Positions 46,660-54,544 of a stretch of 64,000 nt of DNA are shown one piece after another. This stretch comes from WHTX01 sp038255145. GTDB taxonomy: Bacteria; Actinomycetota; Acidimicrobiia; Acidimicrobiales; CAIXPF01. The position numbers and the translations under genes were made by a program. The stretch covers positions 88,017 through 152,016 of the forward strand of contig JBBSLP010000003.1 of the NCBI GenBank assembly GCA_038255145.1, written 5' to 3'. A model generated the notes under the pieces. That model did not search any database. It saw only the letters and a program-made list of their open reading frames with translations, and was not told where the DNA came from. Positions within the stretch are counted from its first letter, which is position 1; each line of letters begins with the position of its first letter.

Positions 46660-47663
46660 ACGAGCTGGTGGCCCGCGTGCAGCGCGCCCGGGAGCGGGCG
46701 CTCGAGCGCACGAGTGCGGCGAGCGGCCTCGATGACCTGCGTGAGGTGGAGACCGAGGCCCTGGGCAAGCGCTCCGACCTCATCGAACTGCGCAAGCAGG
46801 TCGGCTCCCTCGACGCCGAGGCCCGACGGGTGGTGGGCCAGGCCCTCAACGCGGCCCGGGCCGACGTCGAGGCCGCCCTCGAAGCCCGTCGGACCGAGCT
46901 GGCCACGGCCAGCCGCCGCCGCCAGCTCGAGGCCGAGCGCCTGGATCTGACCGAGGTCGAGCCCGACCGCCGACTGGGTCACGTCCACCTTGTCAGCCAG
47001 GCCTGGGAGCGCCTCGAGGACGTCTTCGTGGGCATGGGCTTCACCGTGTCCGAAGGGCCCGAGGTGGAGACGGAGTGGTTCAACTTCGGCGCCCTCAACT
47101 TCCCCGAGGGCCACCCGGCCCGGGACAGCTTCGACACGCTGTGGGTCGACTGGGGCACGCCGGGGTCGACCCTGCTGCGCACCCACACCTCACCGGTGCA
47201 GATCCGGGCGCTGTTGGCCGGCGAACCGCCGCTCTACACGGTGTGCCCGGGCCGCGTCTTCCGCCAGGACACCCCCGACGCCACCCACATGCCCGTGTTC
47301 CACCAGATCGAGGGCCTGGTCGTGGACCGGGGCATCACCTTCGGTGACCTGGCCGGCACCCTCGAGGCCTTCACCCAGGCCTACTTCGGGCGCGAGTTCA
47401 CCTCCCGCCTGCGGCCGTCGTACTTCCCCTTCACCGAGCCCTCGGCCGAGTTCGACGTGCTGCGCCCCGACGGCAGCTGGCTCGAGCTCGGCGGATGCGG
47501 CATGGTCCACCCCAACGTGCTGCGGGCCGGCGGTGTCGACCCCGAGGAGTTCTCGGGGTTCGCCTTCGGCTTCGGTCTCGACCGCTTCGCCCTCATGCGC
47601 CACCAGGTGGACGATCTGCGCGAGTTCTTCGCCGGTGACCTGCGGTTCCTCACCCAGTTCTGA
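46656..47663 (+). CDS. pheS: Phenylalanyl-tRNA synthetase alpha subunit
   Basis: PheS carries the class II catalytic core of the alpha2-beta2 enzyme. The 335-residue product has an N-terminal coiled coil (~1-85), motif 1 around GFTVSEGPEVETEWFNFGAL, motif 2 LLRTHTSPVQIR to VCPGRVFRQDTPDATHMPVF, HQIEGL, and motif 3 GFAFGFGLDRFALMRHQVDD. ATG 46656 overlaps the methyltransferase stop. The pheS stop overlaps the start of a bridging micro-ORF. Confidence 0.97.
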   Translation: MNELVARVQRARERALERTSAASGLDDLREVETEALGKRSDLIELRKQVGSLDAEARRVVGQALNAARADVEAALEARRTELATASRRRQLEAERLDLTEVEPDRRLGHVHLVSQAWERLEDVFVGMGFTVSEGPEVETEWFNFGALNFPEGHPARDSFDTLWVDWGTPGSTLLRTHTSPVQIRALLAGEPPLYTVCPGRVFRQDTPDATHMPVFHQIEGLVVDRGITFGDLAGTLEAFTQAYFGREFTSRLRPSYFPFTEPSAEFDVLRPDGSWLELGGCGMVHPNVLRAGGVDPEEFSGFAFGFGLDRFALMRHQVDDLREFFAGDLRFLTQF

Positions 47664-47725
47664 TGGCTGCGGAGATGACTGTCGAGATGAAGGTGTTGTC
47701 CCCGATGAAGGTGCTGGCGCGATGA
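47663..47725 (+). other. 20-residue micro-ORF and triplicated start motif between pheS and pheT
   Basis: ATG 47663 overlaps the pheS stop (TGATG) and the TGA at 47723-47725 overlaps the pheT start (ATGA). The peptide is MAAEMTVEMKVLSPMKVLAR. ATGAAGGTG occurs at 47687, 47705 and 47722, so two out-of-frame copies of the pheT start precede the real one. No ribosome profiling evidence; may be a coupling device or a duplication relic. Confidence 0.35.
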
Positions 47726-50103
47726 AGGTGCTGTTGTCGTGGTTGCGCGAGTTCGCCCCCGGCATCGAGGGTGATCCCGAGGTCCTGTCCCGGCGGCTGT
47801 CGATGCTGGGCATGGCCGTCGAGGGCCTCGACGTGCTCGGCGAGGGGCTGGACGGCATCGTCGTGGCCCGGGTCCTCGAGACCCGGCCCCACCCCAGGGC
47901 CGACCGCATCCAGCTCGTCGATGTCGACGCCGGCGACGGCCAGGCCCTGCAGATCTGCTGCGGTGCCTTCAACATGGCCGCCGGCGACCTGGTGCCCCTG
48001 GCCACCCTGGGCACGACCATGCCTGGGGGCATGCACATCGAGCGCCGCAAGCTGCGGGGCGAGTGGTCCAACGGCATGTTGTGCTCGGCCTCCGAGCTCG
48101 GCTTCGGCTCGGACCACGGCGGCATCCTCGTGCTGCCCACTGGCGACGGGCTGACCCCGGGCCAGGACCTGCGCCAGGCCCTGGGCATCGAACACGACGT
48201 CGTCTTCGACCTCGACGTGACCGGCAACCGTCCCGACGCCCTCTCGGTGGCCGGCGTGGCCCGTGACCTGGCCGCCAACCTGGGCGTGCCCTTCTCCCTG
48301 CCCGAGCCCGTGGTGGCCGAGGGGCCCGGCCCCCCCGCTGGCGACGTCATCTCCGTGGACATCGTGGACCCCGACCTGTGCGGTCGCTTCGTGGCCCGGG
48401 TGCTGCGCGACGTGCGCGTCGGGCCGTCGCCCCGCTGGTTGGCCAACCGGCTGGTGGCCCTGGGCATGCGCCCCATCAACAACGTCGTCGACGTGTCCAA
48501 CTACGTCATGCTCGAACTGGGCCAGCCCAGCCACACCTTCGACCTGCACACCGTGGCCGGCGCCCGCTTGGGCGTGCGCTGGGCGCACGACGGCGAGCAG
48601 CTGGTCACCCTGGACGGCCAGACCCGCACCCTCACGTCCCGCGACGGTGTGGTGGTGGACGGCGACGACCACGCCGTGAGCATCGCCGGGGTCATGGGCG
48701 GTCGGTCGACGGAGATCTCCGCCACCACCACCGACGTGGCCCTGGAGATGGCGTGGTGGGACCCGCTGTCCATAGCCCGTACGTCGCGACGGCTCAACCT
48801 GCGTTCCGAGGCCTCGACCCGCTTCGAGCGGGGTGCTGATCCCCAGGTCATCGAGCGGGCCCTGGTCCGCTACGCCGAGCTCCTCGGTGACGCCGCCACC
48901 CTGGCCCCCGGCGTCGTCGACGAGCCCGGCCGCCTGCCCGTACCCGCCCGCATCACCGTGCGCCCGCCCCGGGTGGCCGCCCTGCTCGGTGTGCCCATCG
49001 ACGCCGGTGACCTCAGCGCCCTCCTCACCCCCATCGGCTTCACCGTCGAGCCCGCTCCCGACGGGGCCGGCACCGACGCCGGGAGCCTGGTGGTCGGGGT
49101 GCCCTCCTTCCGGCCCGACACCACCCTCGAGATCGACGTGGTCGAAGAGGTGGGCCGCCACTACGGCTACGAGCGCATCCCCCGCCGTGTCCCCCGTTCC
49201 CCCCACTCGGGTGGCCTGACGCCGCTCCAGGTCGAGCGTCGCCGCCTGCGCCACGTGCTGGCCGACGTGGGCCTGGTCGAGGCCATGCCCATGCCCTTCC
49301 TCGCCCCCGGTGACCTGCACCGGGCCGGCCTGGACGACGACGCCGTGTCCGTCACCAACCCCCTGGTCACCGAGGAGTCGGTGCTGCGGACCTCGCTGCG
49401 GCCCGGCCTGCTCAAGGTGTTGGCCTACAACGCCTCGCACCGCCTGGCCGGGGGTTCCCTCTTCGAGATCGGCCACGTCTACCTCCCCCGGGACCGCACC
49501 GCCGAGCTGCCCGATGAGCCCGAGCACGTGGGCGTGGCCCTGGGCGGGCGCGAGGCCCCCGCCGCGGTCACGGTGTGGCGCTTGGTGGCCGACGCCCTGG
49601 CCCTGCCGTCGTGGCGGCTGGTGGCGGCGGAACCTGCGGGCCTGCACCCCACCCGGTCGGCCCTCGTCGAGGTGGACGGACAGGTCGTCGGGGCGGTGGG
49701 GGAGATCGATCCCGACGTGCTCGAGGCCTACGACGTGCCCGAACGGGTGGCCTGGCTCGAGCTCGACCTCACCGCGCTGTTCGCCCTGCCGGCCAACGAA
49801 CGGCCCTTCCGGCCCTTCAGCCGCTTCCCCTCGGCCGACATCGACCTGGCCTTCGCCGTCGACGACGCCGTCCCCGCCGGCGAGGTGGCGGCCACCCTGC
49901 GGCGTTCGGTGGGGGGGCTCCTGGTCGACCTCCACCTCTTCGACGTGTTCCGGGGCGACCAGGTGGGCGCCGGCCAGCGCAGCCTGGGCTTCCGCCTCCG
50001 CCTCCAGGCCGCGGACCGCACCCTGGGCGAGGACGAGGTCACCGCGGTGCGGGCCAAGGCCATCGACGACGTGGCCACGGCCCACGGCGCCACCCTGCGC
50101 TGA
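47722..50103 (+). CDS. pheT: Phenylalanyl-tRNA synthetase beta subunit
   Basis: PheT binds tRNA and edits Tyr-tRNA-Phe. The 793-residue chain begins MKVLLSWLREFAPG. It has the EMAP-like tRNA-binding domain (~40-150, VLETRPHPRADRIQLVDVD), B3/B4 editing domains (PINNVVDVSNYVMLELGQP; SEASTRFERGADP), B5 (PDTTLEIDVVEEVGRHYGYERI), the catalytic-like core, and a C-terminal anticodon-binding FDX-ACB domain (FRPFSRFPSADIDLAF). Only ATG 47722 leads into this frame, although decoy copies of the start lie just upstream. It converges on the minus-strand gene 7 nt away. Confidence 0.97.
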   Translation: MKVLLSWLREFAPGIEGDPEVLSRRLSMLGMAVEGLDVLGEGLDGIVVARVLETRPHPRADRIQLVDVDAGDGQALQICCGAFNMAAGDLVPLATLGTTMPGGMHIERRKLRGEWSNGMLCSASELGFGSDHGGILVLPTGDGLTPGQDLRQALGIEHDVVFDLDVTGNRPDALSVAGVARDLAANLGVPFSLPEPVVAEGPGPPAGDVISVDIVDPDLCGRFVARVLRDVRVGPSPRWLANRLVALGMRPINNVVDVSNYVMLELGQPSHTFDLHTVAGARLGVRWAHDGEQLVTLDGQTRTLTSRDGVVVDGDDHAVSIAGVMGGRSTEISATTTDVALEMAWWDPLSIARTSRRLNLRSEASTRFERGADPQVIERALVRYAELLGDAATLAPGVVDEPGRLPVPARITVRPPRVAALLGVPIDAGDLSALLTPIGFTVEPAPDGAGTDAGSLVVGVPSFRPDTTLEIDVVEEVGRHYGYERIPRRVPRSPHSGGLTPLQVERRRLRHVLADVGLVEAMPMPFLAPGDLHRAGLDDDAVSVTNPLVTEESVLRTSLRPGLLKVLAYNASHRLAGGSLFEIGHVYLPRDRTAELPDEPEHVGVALGGREAPAAVTVWRLVADALALPSWRLVAAEPAGLHPTRSALVEVDGQVVGAVGEIDPDVLEAYDVPERVAWLELDLTALFALPANERPFRPFSRFPSADIDLAFAVDDAVPAGEVAATLRRSVGGLLVDLHLFDVFRGDQVGAGQRSLGFRLRLQAADRTLGEDEVTAVRAKAIDDVATAHGATLR

Positions 50104-50109
50104 CCGCGG

Positions 50110-51153
50110 TCAGCGTCGGCGCCGGATGCGCCACTCGAAGTAGGGGTCGCCCAGGTCGAGGCGCTCCACGGCGTCGACACGCAGGCCCAGGTGGGGTCCG
50201 TGCACTGCGGCCAGTCCCTCCCACAGGCCGTTCCACGCCTCGAAGCCCTCGGGGGGCAGGGGCTGACCGCCCAGCAGGCGCCACGTGTGCTGACGGACCC
50301 GGGCCTCGCCCCCGTCCGCGCTGACCTCGACCTCGACGGTGTCGCCTTGGGCTGCGGCCAACCGGGCCAACAGGGCCGCGAACGACGCCGGTCCCTCGGC
50401 GGGCCCGTCGTCGAGCAGGCCGAGGATCAGCTCGTGGTGCTGCATGCCGATCTGGCGGCCGGCGATGCGGCCCACGAAGCCACCATCGGCGGAGCCGAGC
50501 ACGGCTACCAGCTCGGGGATGAGCGAGCGCACGTACTCCATGGCGTAGTTGCGCTCCACCTTGGCCAGGCGCTCCTCGGACCAGTCCACCCTGGGCAGCT
50601 CGCCCACCGTGGCCGGCGGGGTCTCGCCGGGGGAGAAGCGCAGCCGATCCTCGGGCTCGAGGACGTGGTCCTCCTCGACGTAGTAGCCGACCAGGCCGGC
50701 GCCCCCGTCCGTCGTCATCGACGTGCACACGAAGCCCAACCGGGGGTTGCCCAGGCTGACCCCGTTGTGGGCGTGCCAGCCCCACAGCATGGCCCGGCTC
50801 ACCTCGGTGGGGATGCCGGCCACCGCGGTGCCGTCGAAGATCCAGCGGGGCGGCTTGTAGCGCACCCACGAGCGGGTGTCCGACTCGGGGATCCACTCCA
50901 CCGACACCCCGCCCAGGGCGTTGGACAGGTAGTGGTACTGGGCACAGGCCACGGCGTCGGGCAGGCCCACCAGCCCCAACTTCTCCAGCCCGGGCAGGAA
51001 CTTCTCCAGGTGCTGGCGGCGGAACGTGCGCCGGGCCACCTCGGCCGCCCGGGCCGTGCCCGAGCGCTGCACCAGGGCCAACAGCACCCCGGTCAGGTAG
51101 CGGTGGTAGAGCTCGGCCACAGCTGTCGCCCCGCAACGGTCGAACTCCCCCAT
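50110..51153 (-). CDS. Conserved-looking hypothetical protein, 347 residues
   Basis: I do not recognise the family. The chain is soluble and globular with no signal or membrane segment. Visible features are an N-terminal helical region with a winged-helix-like stretch (LYHRYLTGVLLALVQRSGTA, EVARRTFRRQHLEKFLPGLE), an aromatic-rich centre (VEWIPESDTRSWVRYKPPRW), scattered Cys (DRCGA, VACAQ, FVCTS), and HHELILGLLDD. ATG 51153 (MGEFDRCGATAV) is chosen because TACGCT on the minus strand (51162-51167) ends 8 nt upstream. An in-frame ATG at 51252 is further back. It diverges from a GNAT gene and meets pheT tail to tail. Confidence 0.7.
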   Translation of the reverse strand: MGEFDRCGATAVAELYHRYLTGVLLALVQRSGTARAAEVARRTFRRQHLEKFLPGLEKLGLVGLPDAVACAQYHYLSNALGGVSVEWIPESDTRSWVRYKPPRWIFDGTAVAGIPTEVSRAMLWGWHAHNGVSLGNPRLGFVCTSMTTDGGAGLVGYYVEEDHVLEPEDRLRFSPGETPPATVGELPRVDWSEERLAKVERNYAMEYVRSLIPELVAVLGSADGGFVGRIAGRQIGMQHHELILGLLDDGPAEGPASFAALLARLAAAQGDTVEVEVSADGGEARVRQHTWRLLGGQPLPPEGFEAWNGLWEGLAAVHGPHLGLRVDAVERLDLGDPYFEWRIRRRR

Positions 51154-51161
51154 GGATGGGG

Positions 51162-51171
51162 AGCGTACGCT
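51162..51171. promoter_or_regulatory. Palindromic double -10 (AGCGTACGCT) between divergent genes
   Basis: A perfect 10-nt palindrome gives TACGCT on both strands sharing the central TA. It ends 8 nt before ATG 51153 (minus) and 7 nt before GTG 51179 (plus), so one site could launch both leaderless transcripts. Confidence 0.5.
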
Positions 51172-51178
51172 GGCCTGG

Positions 51179-51763
51179 GTGGGCCGCGAGATCGAACGCA
51201 GTTCCGAGGGCGACGTCGAGCGAGGTGGCGACCGGGTGACGGAGCTCACCATCCGTCAGGCCCGAGCTGACGAGGTGGACGACCTGCGACGCCTCGACGT
51301 GGATGCCGGGCGCCGGTTCCTGGCCGTGGACATGGCCTACGTGGCCGGCGACGAGGCCGCCCCCCCGCCCTGGTACCGGGAACGGCTGGCCATGGGTCGC
51401 CTGTGGGTGGCGCAGGGGCCCGGCTCCAGGATCCTCGGCTACGCCGGGACCAGCGTGGTGGACGGCGAGGGCCACCTCGACCAGATCAGCGTGCTCGACG
51501 GCTGGTCCGGCCACGGCATCGGCGTCGGCCTCGTCGACGCCGTGCTCGCCTGGGCCGAGGACCGGGGCGACCCCGCCGTCACCTTGACCACCTTCCGCGA
51601 CGTGCGCTTCAACGGGCCCTGGTACCGGAAGCTGGGCTTCGAGGAGGTGGCCGAGGCCGACCTCGCACCCGAGCTGGCCGCCATCCGCGCCGAGGAGCGC
51701 ACCCGCGGCCTGGACCGCCACCCTCGCATCGCCATGCGTCGACCCCTGGGCCGGAGCCGGTGA
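51179..51763 (+). CDS. GNAT-family N-acetyltransferase
   Basis: An acetyl-CoA-dependent N-acetyltransferase fold: TIRQARADEVDDLRRL at beta-1, a central GYAGTSVVDGEGHLDQISVLD, the pyrophosphate-binding turn GHGIGVGLVDAVLAWA (a Q/RxxGxG/A variant), and a C-terminal FNGPWYRKLGFEE typical of the fold. Substrate unknown. GTG 51179 is 7 nt after a TACGCT hexamer and gives 194 residues; GTG 51236 (MTELTIRQA) is the shorter alternative. The stop overlaps the membrane-protein gene (GTGA). Confidence 0.85.
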   Translation: MGREIERSSEGDVERGGDRVTELTIRQARADEVDDLRRLDVDAGRRFLAVDMAYVAGDEAAPPPWYRERLAMGRLWVAQGPGSRILGYAGTSVVDGEGHLDQISVLDGWSGHGIGVGLVDAVLAWAEDRGDPAVTLTTFRDVRFNGPWYRKLGFEEVAEADLAPELAAIRAEERTRGLDRHPRIAMRRPLGRSR

Positions 51764-52533
51764 TCACCGGCGATCCCACCCGGGATCCCACCGACCCCGA
51801 TCTGCACTGGCGCCCAACGGTCCGCCCCTCGTCACCCGCTCCCAGGGCCGCGACCGCTCCCACGGCCGCGATCGTCGCCGCGTCCACGGCGCAGCCGCGC
51901 TGGCGGGGCCTGGCCGCCCTCGGTGCCGTGCTGACCGTGACCGGTTGCCTGGTGCTGGTGCAGCTGGGTGCCCTCACCCTGGCCAAGAGCTACCTCAGCC
52001 ATCTGGGCGCCCGGGGCGAGCCCACCGCGGCCCGGTTCCAGGTCGGCCTCATGATCTGCGCCGTCGGTGTCGTCGCGGTGGCCGTGGCCCTGTGGCGGCT
52101 GGGCCAGCCCCGCCTGCGCGTGCTCGGCCTGTCGGTGGGTTCGGCCGCCGTGCTGCTGGTCAGCGGGGTGTGCCTGGGCCTGACCGCGGCGGTGCCGTGC
52201 TCGCCCGGATGTCCCCTGCCCCCCTACGGCGTGCCCACCACCAGTGACTGGGTCCACGCCACCGTGGCCGTGGGCGCCTTCGTGGCCGCCAGCGCCGTCA
52301 TGATCATCTTCGCCGTCGCCAGCCGGGACCGCTGGCTGCGCTGGTCGTCACTGGCCACCGGGGTGGTGGTGGCGGGGGCGGCTGGCCTCGGCGCCCTGTT
52401 CGCCCTGGTCGACGTGCCCTCGGACATCGGGGGCAGTCTGGAGCGGGTGGCGTCGGGCGCCGGTCTGCTGTGGCTGGTGCTCGTGGCCGTGCGCCTGGCC
52501 ACGACCCGGTCGGCGAGCAGGCCGCTGCCGTAA
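51760..52533 (+). CDS. Multi-pass membrane protein, DUF998-like
   Basis: A 257-residue integral membrane protein. A polar Pro/Thr-rich N-terminus (~1-47) is followed by six predicted helices, the first LAALGAVLTVTGCLVLVQLG. The loop after helix 1, SYLSHLGARGEPTAARFQ, resembles the DUF998 signature, in which a Ser-x-Leu-Gly segment precedes helix 2. Two Cys lie in an extracytoplasmic loop (VPCSPGCPLPPYG). GTG 51760 overlaps the GNAT stop, so the two are cotranscribed. It stops 42 nt before argC. Function unknown. Confidence 0.7.
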   Translation: MITGDPTRDPTDPDLHWRPTVRPSSPAPRAATAPTAAIVAASTAQPRWRGLAALGAVLTVTGCLVLVQLGALTLAKSYLSHLGARGEPTAARFQVGLMICAVGVVAVAVALWRLGQPRLRVLGLSVGSAAVLLVSGVCLGLTAAVPCSPGCPLPPYGVPTTSDWVHATVAVGAFVAASAVMIIFAVASRDRWLRWSSLATGVVVAGAAGLGALFALVDVPSDIGGSLERVASGAGLLWLVLVAVRLATTRSASRPLP

Positions 52534-52536
52534 GGC

Positions 52537-52567
52537 TTGCATACCTATGCGCCAGTGCGCATACACT
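52537..52567 (+). promoter_or_regulatory. argC promoter with candidate ArgR operators (ARG boxes)
   Basis: TTGCAT (52537-52542) and TACACT (52562-52567) form a promoter with a long 19-nt spacer, and TACACT ends 7 nt before ATG 52575. GCATACCTATGC (52539-52550) is a perfect palindrome resembling ArgR half-sites. A second related half (GTGCGCATACAC) overlaps the -10. ArgR encoded in the same operon could repress here. Confidence 0.55.
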
Positions 52568-52574
52568 CTCGGCC

Positions 52575-53594
52575 ATGAGCGCCGTCGGGATCATCGGAGC
52601 ATCGGGCTTCACAGGCGCCGAGCTCCTACGCCTCTGTGCCCAGCACCCCGAGTTCGAGGTCGTCTACGCCACCGGTGACTCCCAGGCCGGCAACGCCGTC
52701 GCCGACCTGTACCCCAGCCTGGCCGGGGTCTACCCGGACATGCGCTACGCCGCCTACGACCCCGCTGACATCCACGGCATCGACCTCGTGTTCCTGGGCC
52801 TGCCCCACGGCGCCTCCCAGGCCATCGTGCCCGAGCTGCGGGGCAGGGTGAAGCACATCGTCGACCTGGCCGCCGACTTCCGCCTCAAGGACGCCTCCCT
52901 GTACCCGACCTGGTACGGGGAGGAGCACCACGCTCCCGAGCTGCTGGCCGAGTCGGCCTACGGCCTCCCCGAGCTGTTCCGTGACGAGCTGGGGTCGGCC
53001 AGCCTGGTGGCGGCACCGGGCTGCTACGTCACCGCCTCGGCCCTGGGCCTGGCCCCCCTGGTGCGCAGTGGGGCCATCGAGCGCACGGGCATCATCGTCG
53101 ACGCCGCCTCCGGCGTGTCGGGAGCCGGCCGGGTGCCCAAGCCCAACACCCACTTCAACACCGTGGACGAGGACTTCACCGCCTACGGGCTGCTCAACCA
53201 CCGCCACACCCCCGAGATCGAGCAGGCCCTGGGCGGGGTGCAGGTGCTGTTCACCCCCCACCTGGTGCCCATGAACCGGGGCATCCTCGCCACCTGCTAC
53301 GCCCGGCCCACGGGCGCCACGTCCACTGCCGAGCTCCTCGACCTGTACCGCGACTTCTACGCCGGGGAGCCGTTCATGGTGGTGAACGAGCGGTCGCCGT
53401 CGACCAAGGCCACCCTGGGCTCCAACAGCTGCCACGTGACGGTGCGCTACGACGAGCGGACGGGGTGGATCATGGCCCTGAGCGCCATCGACAACATCGG
53501 CAAGGGTGCATCGGGCCAGGCCGTCCAGGCGGCCAACATCCTGGCCGGGCTGCCCGAGACCACGGGCCTGCCCATCGCCGGGCTGTTCCCGTGA
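52575..53594 (+). CDS. argC: N-acetyl-gamma-glutamyl-phosphate reductase
   Basis: ArgC catalyses the third step of arginine synthesis. The 339-residue enzyme has the NADP-binding GIIGASGFTGAELLRL, FLGLPHGAS, the catalytic Cys in VAAPGCYVTASAL, PKPNTHFNTVDEDF, HRHTPEIEQ with the catalytic His, and PHLVPMNRGILATCY. ATG 52575 is probably leaderless. argJ, the usual next gene, is missing: argB follows directly with a GTGA overlap. Confidence 0.96.
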   Translation: MSAVGIIGASGFTGAELLRLCAQHPEFEVVYATGDSQAGNAVADLYPSLAGVYPDMRYAAYDPADIHGIDLVFLGLPHGASQAIVPELRGRVKHIVDLAADFRLKDASLYPTWYGEEHHAPELLAESAYGLPELFRDELGSASLVAAPGCYVTASALGLAPLVRSGAIERTGIIVDAASGVSGAGRVPKPNTHFNTVDEDFTAYGLLNHRHTPEIEQALGGVQVLFTPHLVPMNRGILATCYARPTGATSTAELLDLYRDFYAGEPFMVVNERSPSTKATLGSNSCHVTVRYDERTGWIMALSAIDNIGKGASGQAVQAANILAGLPETTGLPIAGLFP

Positions 53595-54544
53595 GCGCCC
53601 CCCTCCTGCCGGCGCCGGCCGAGCCCATCAGCCCCGATCAGACGGCGATGGTCCTGGCCCAGGCCCTGCCCTACATCCAGCGCTTCCACGACCGCGTCGT
53701 GGTGGTGAAGTACGGCGGCAACGCCATGACCCCCGGGGGCGACGACGCCTTCGCCGCGGACATCGTGCTCATGCACTCCGTCGGCATCCGTCCCGTGGTC
53801 GTCCACGGCGGCGGGCCCCAGATCACCGAGCTCATGACCAGGCTGGGCAAGGAGTCCGTGTTCAAGGACGGGCTGCGGGTCACCGACGCCGAGTCCCTCG
53901 ACATCACCCGCATGGTGCTGGTGGGCAAGGTCAACCGCCAGCTGGTGGGGGCCATCAACCGCCACGGGCCCCTGGCCGTGGGGGTGTCGGGCGAGGACGC
54001 CGGGCTCATCCAGGCCTCGCCCCGCGATCCCGAGCTGGGCTTCGTGGGCGACGTGGCCGCCATCAACCCCGCCATCCTCCACCGGCTCCTGGCCGAGGGG
54101 CTGATCCCCATCGTGGCCACCATCGGGGTGGACGAGGACGGTCAGGCCTACAACATCAACGCCGACACCGTGGCCGGGGCCATCGCCCGGGCGCTCGAGG
54201 CCGAGAAGGTCATCTTCCTCACCGACATCGAGGGCCTGCGCCGCGACGTCGACGACCCCGGTTCCCTGGTCAGCGGGTGCTCGGCCGCCGAGCTGCGCCT
54301 GCTGGTGCAGCAGGGGGCGGTGTCGAGCGGCATGATCCCCAAGCTCGAGGCCTGCCTCGAGGCCGTCGAGGGCACGGTGGCCTCGGCCCACCTCGTCGAC
54401 GGGCGCCGTCCCCACGTGCTCCTGCTCGAGCTGTTCACCGACGCCGGCATCGGCACCATGATCACCCGTTACACGACCCCGGCCCGGCCGGGCACCACGA
54501 AGAGCACCACGAAGAGCACCACCGCGGTGGAGGGACAGCCATGA
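53591..54544 (+). CDS. argB: Acetylglutamate kinase
   Basis: ArgB phosphorylates N-acetylglutamate. The 317-residue amino-acid-kinase fold has VVVVKYGGNAM, VVVHGGGPQITELM, GKESVFKDGLRVTD, the NAG-binding NINADTVAGAIA, and GMIPKLEACLEAV. The N-terminal helix before the kinase core (residues ~8-35, QTAMVLAQALPYIQRFHDR) is the type linked to arginine feedback. The C-terminal 20 residues contain a KSTT repeat from a 12-nt duplication (54494-54523). GTG 53591 and ATGA at the end tie it to argC and argD. Confidence 0.96.
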   Translation: MSAPLLPAPAEPISPDQTAMVLAQALPYIQRFHDRVVVVKYGGNAMTPGGDDAFAADIVLMHSVGIRPVVVHGGGPQITELMTRLGKESVFKDGLRVTDAESLDITRMVLVGKVNRQLVGAINRHGPLAVGVSGEDAGLIQASPRDPELGFVGDVAAINPAILHRLLAEGLIPIVATIGVDEDGQAYNINADTVAGAIARALEAEKVIFLTDIEGLRRDVDDPGSLVSGCSAAELRLLVQQGAVSSGMIPKLEACLEAVEGTVASAHLVDGRRPHVLLLELFTDAGIGTMITRYTTPARPGTTKSTTKSTTAVEGQP

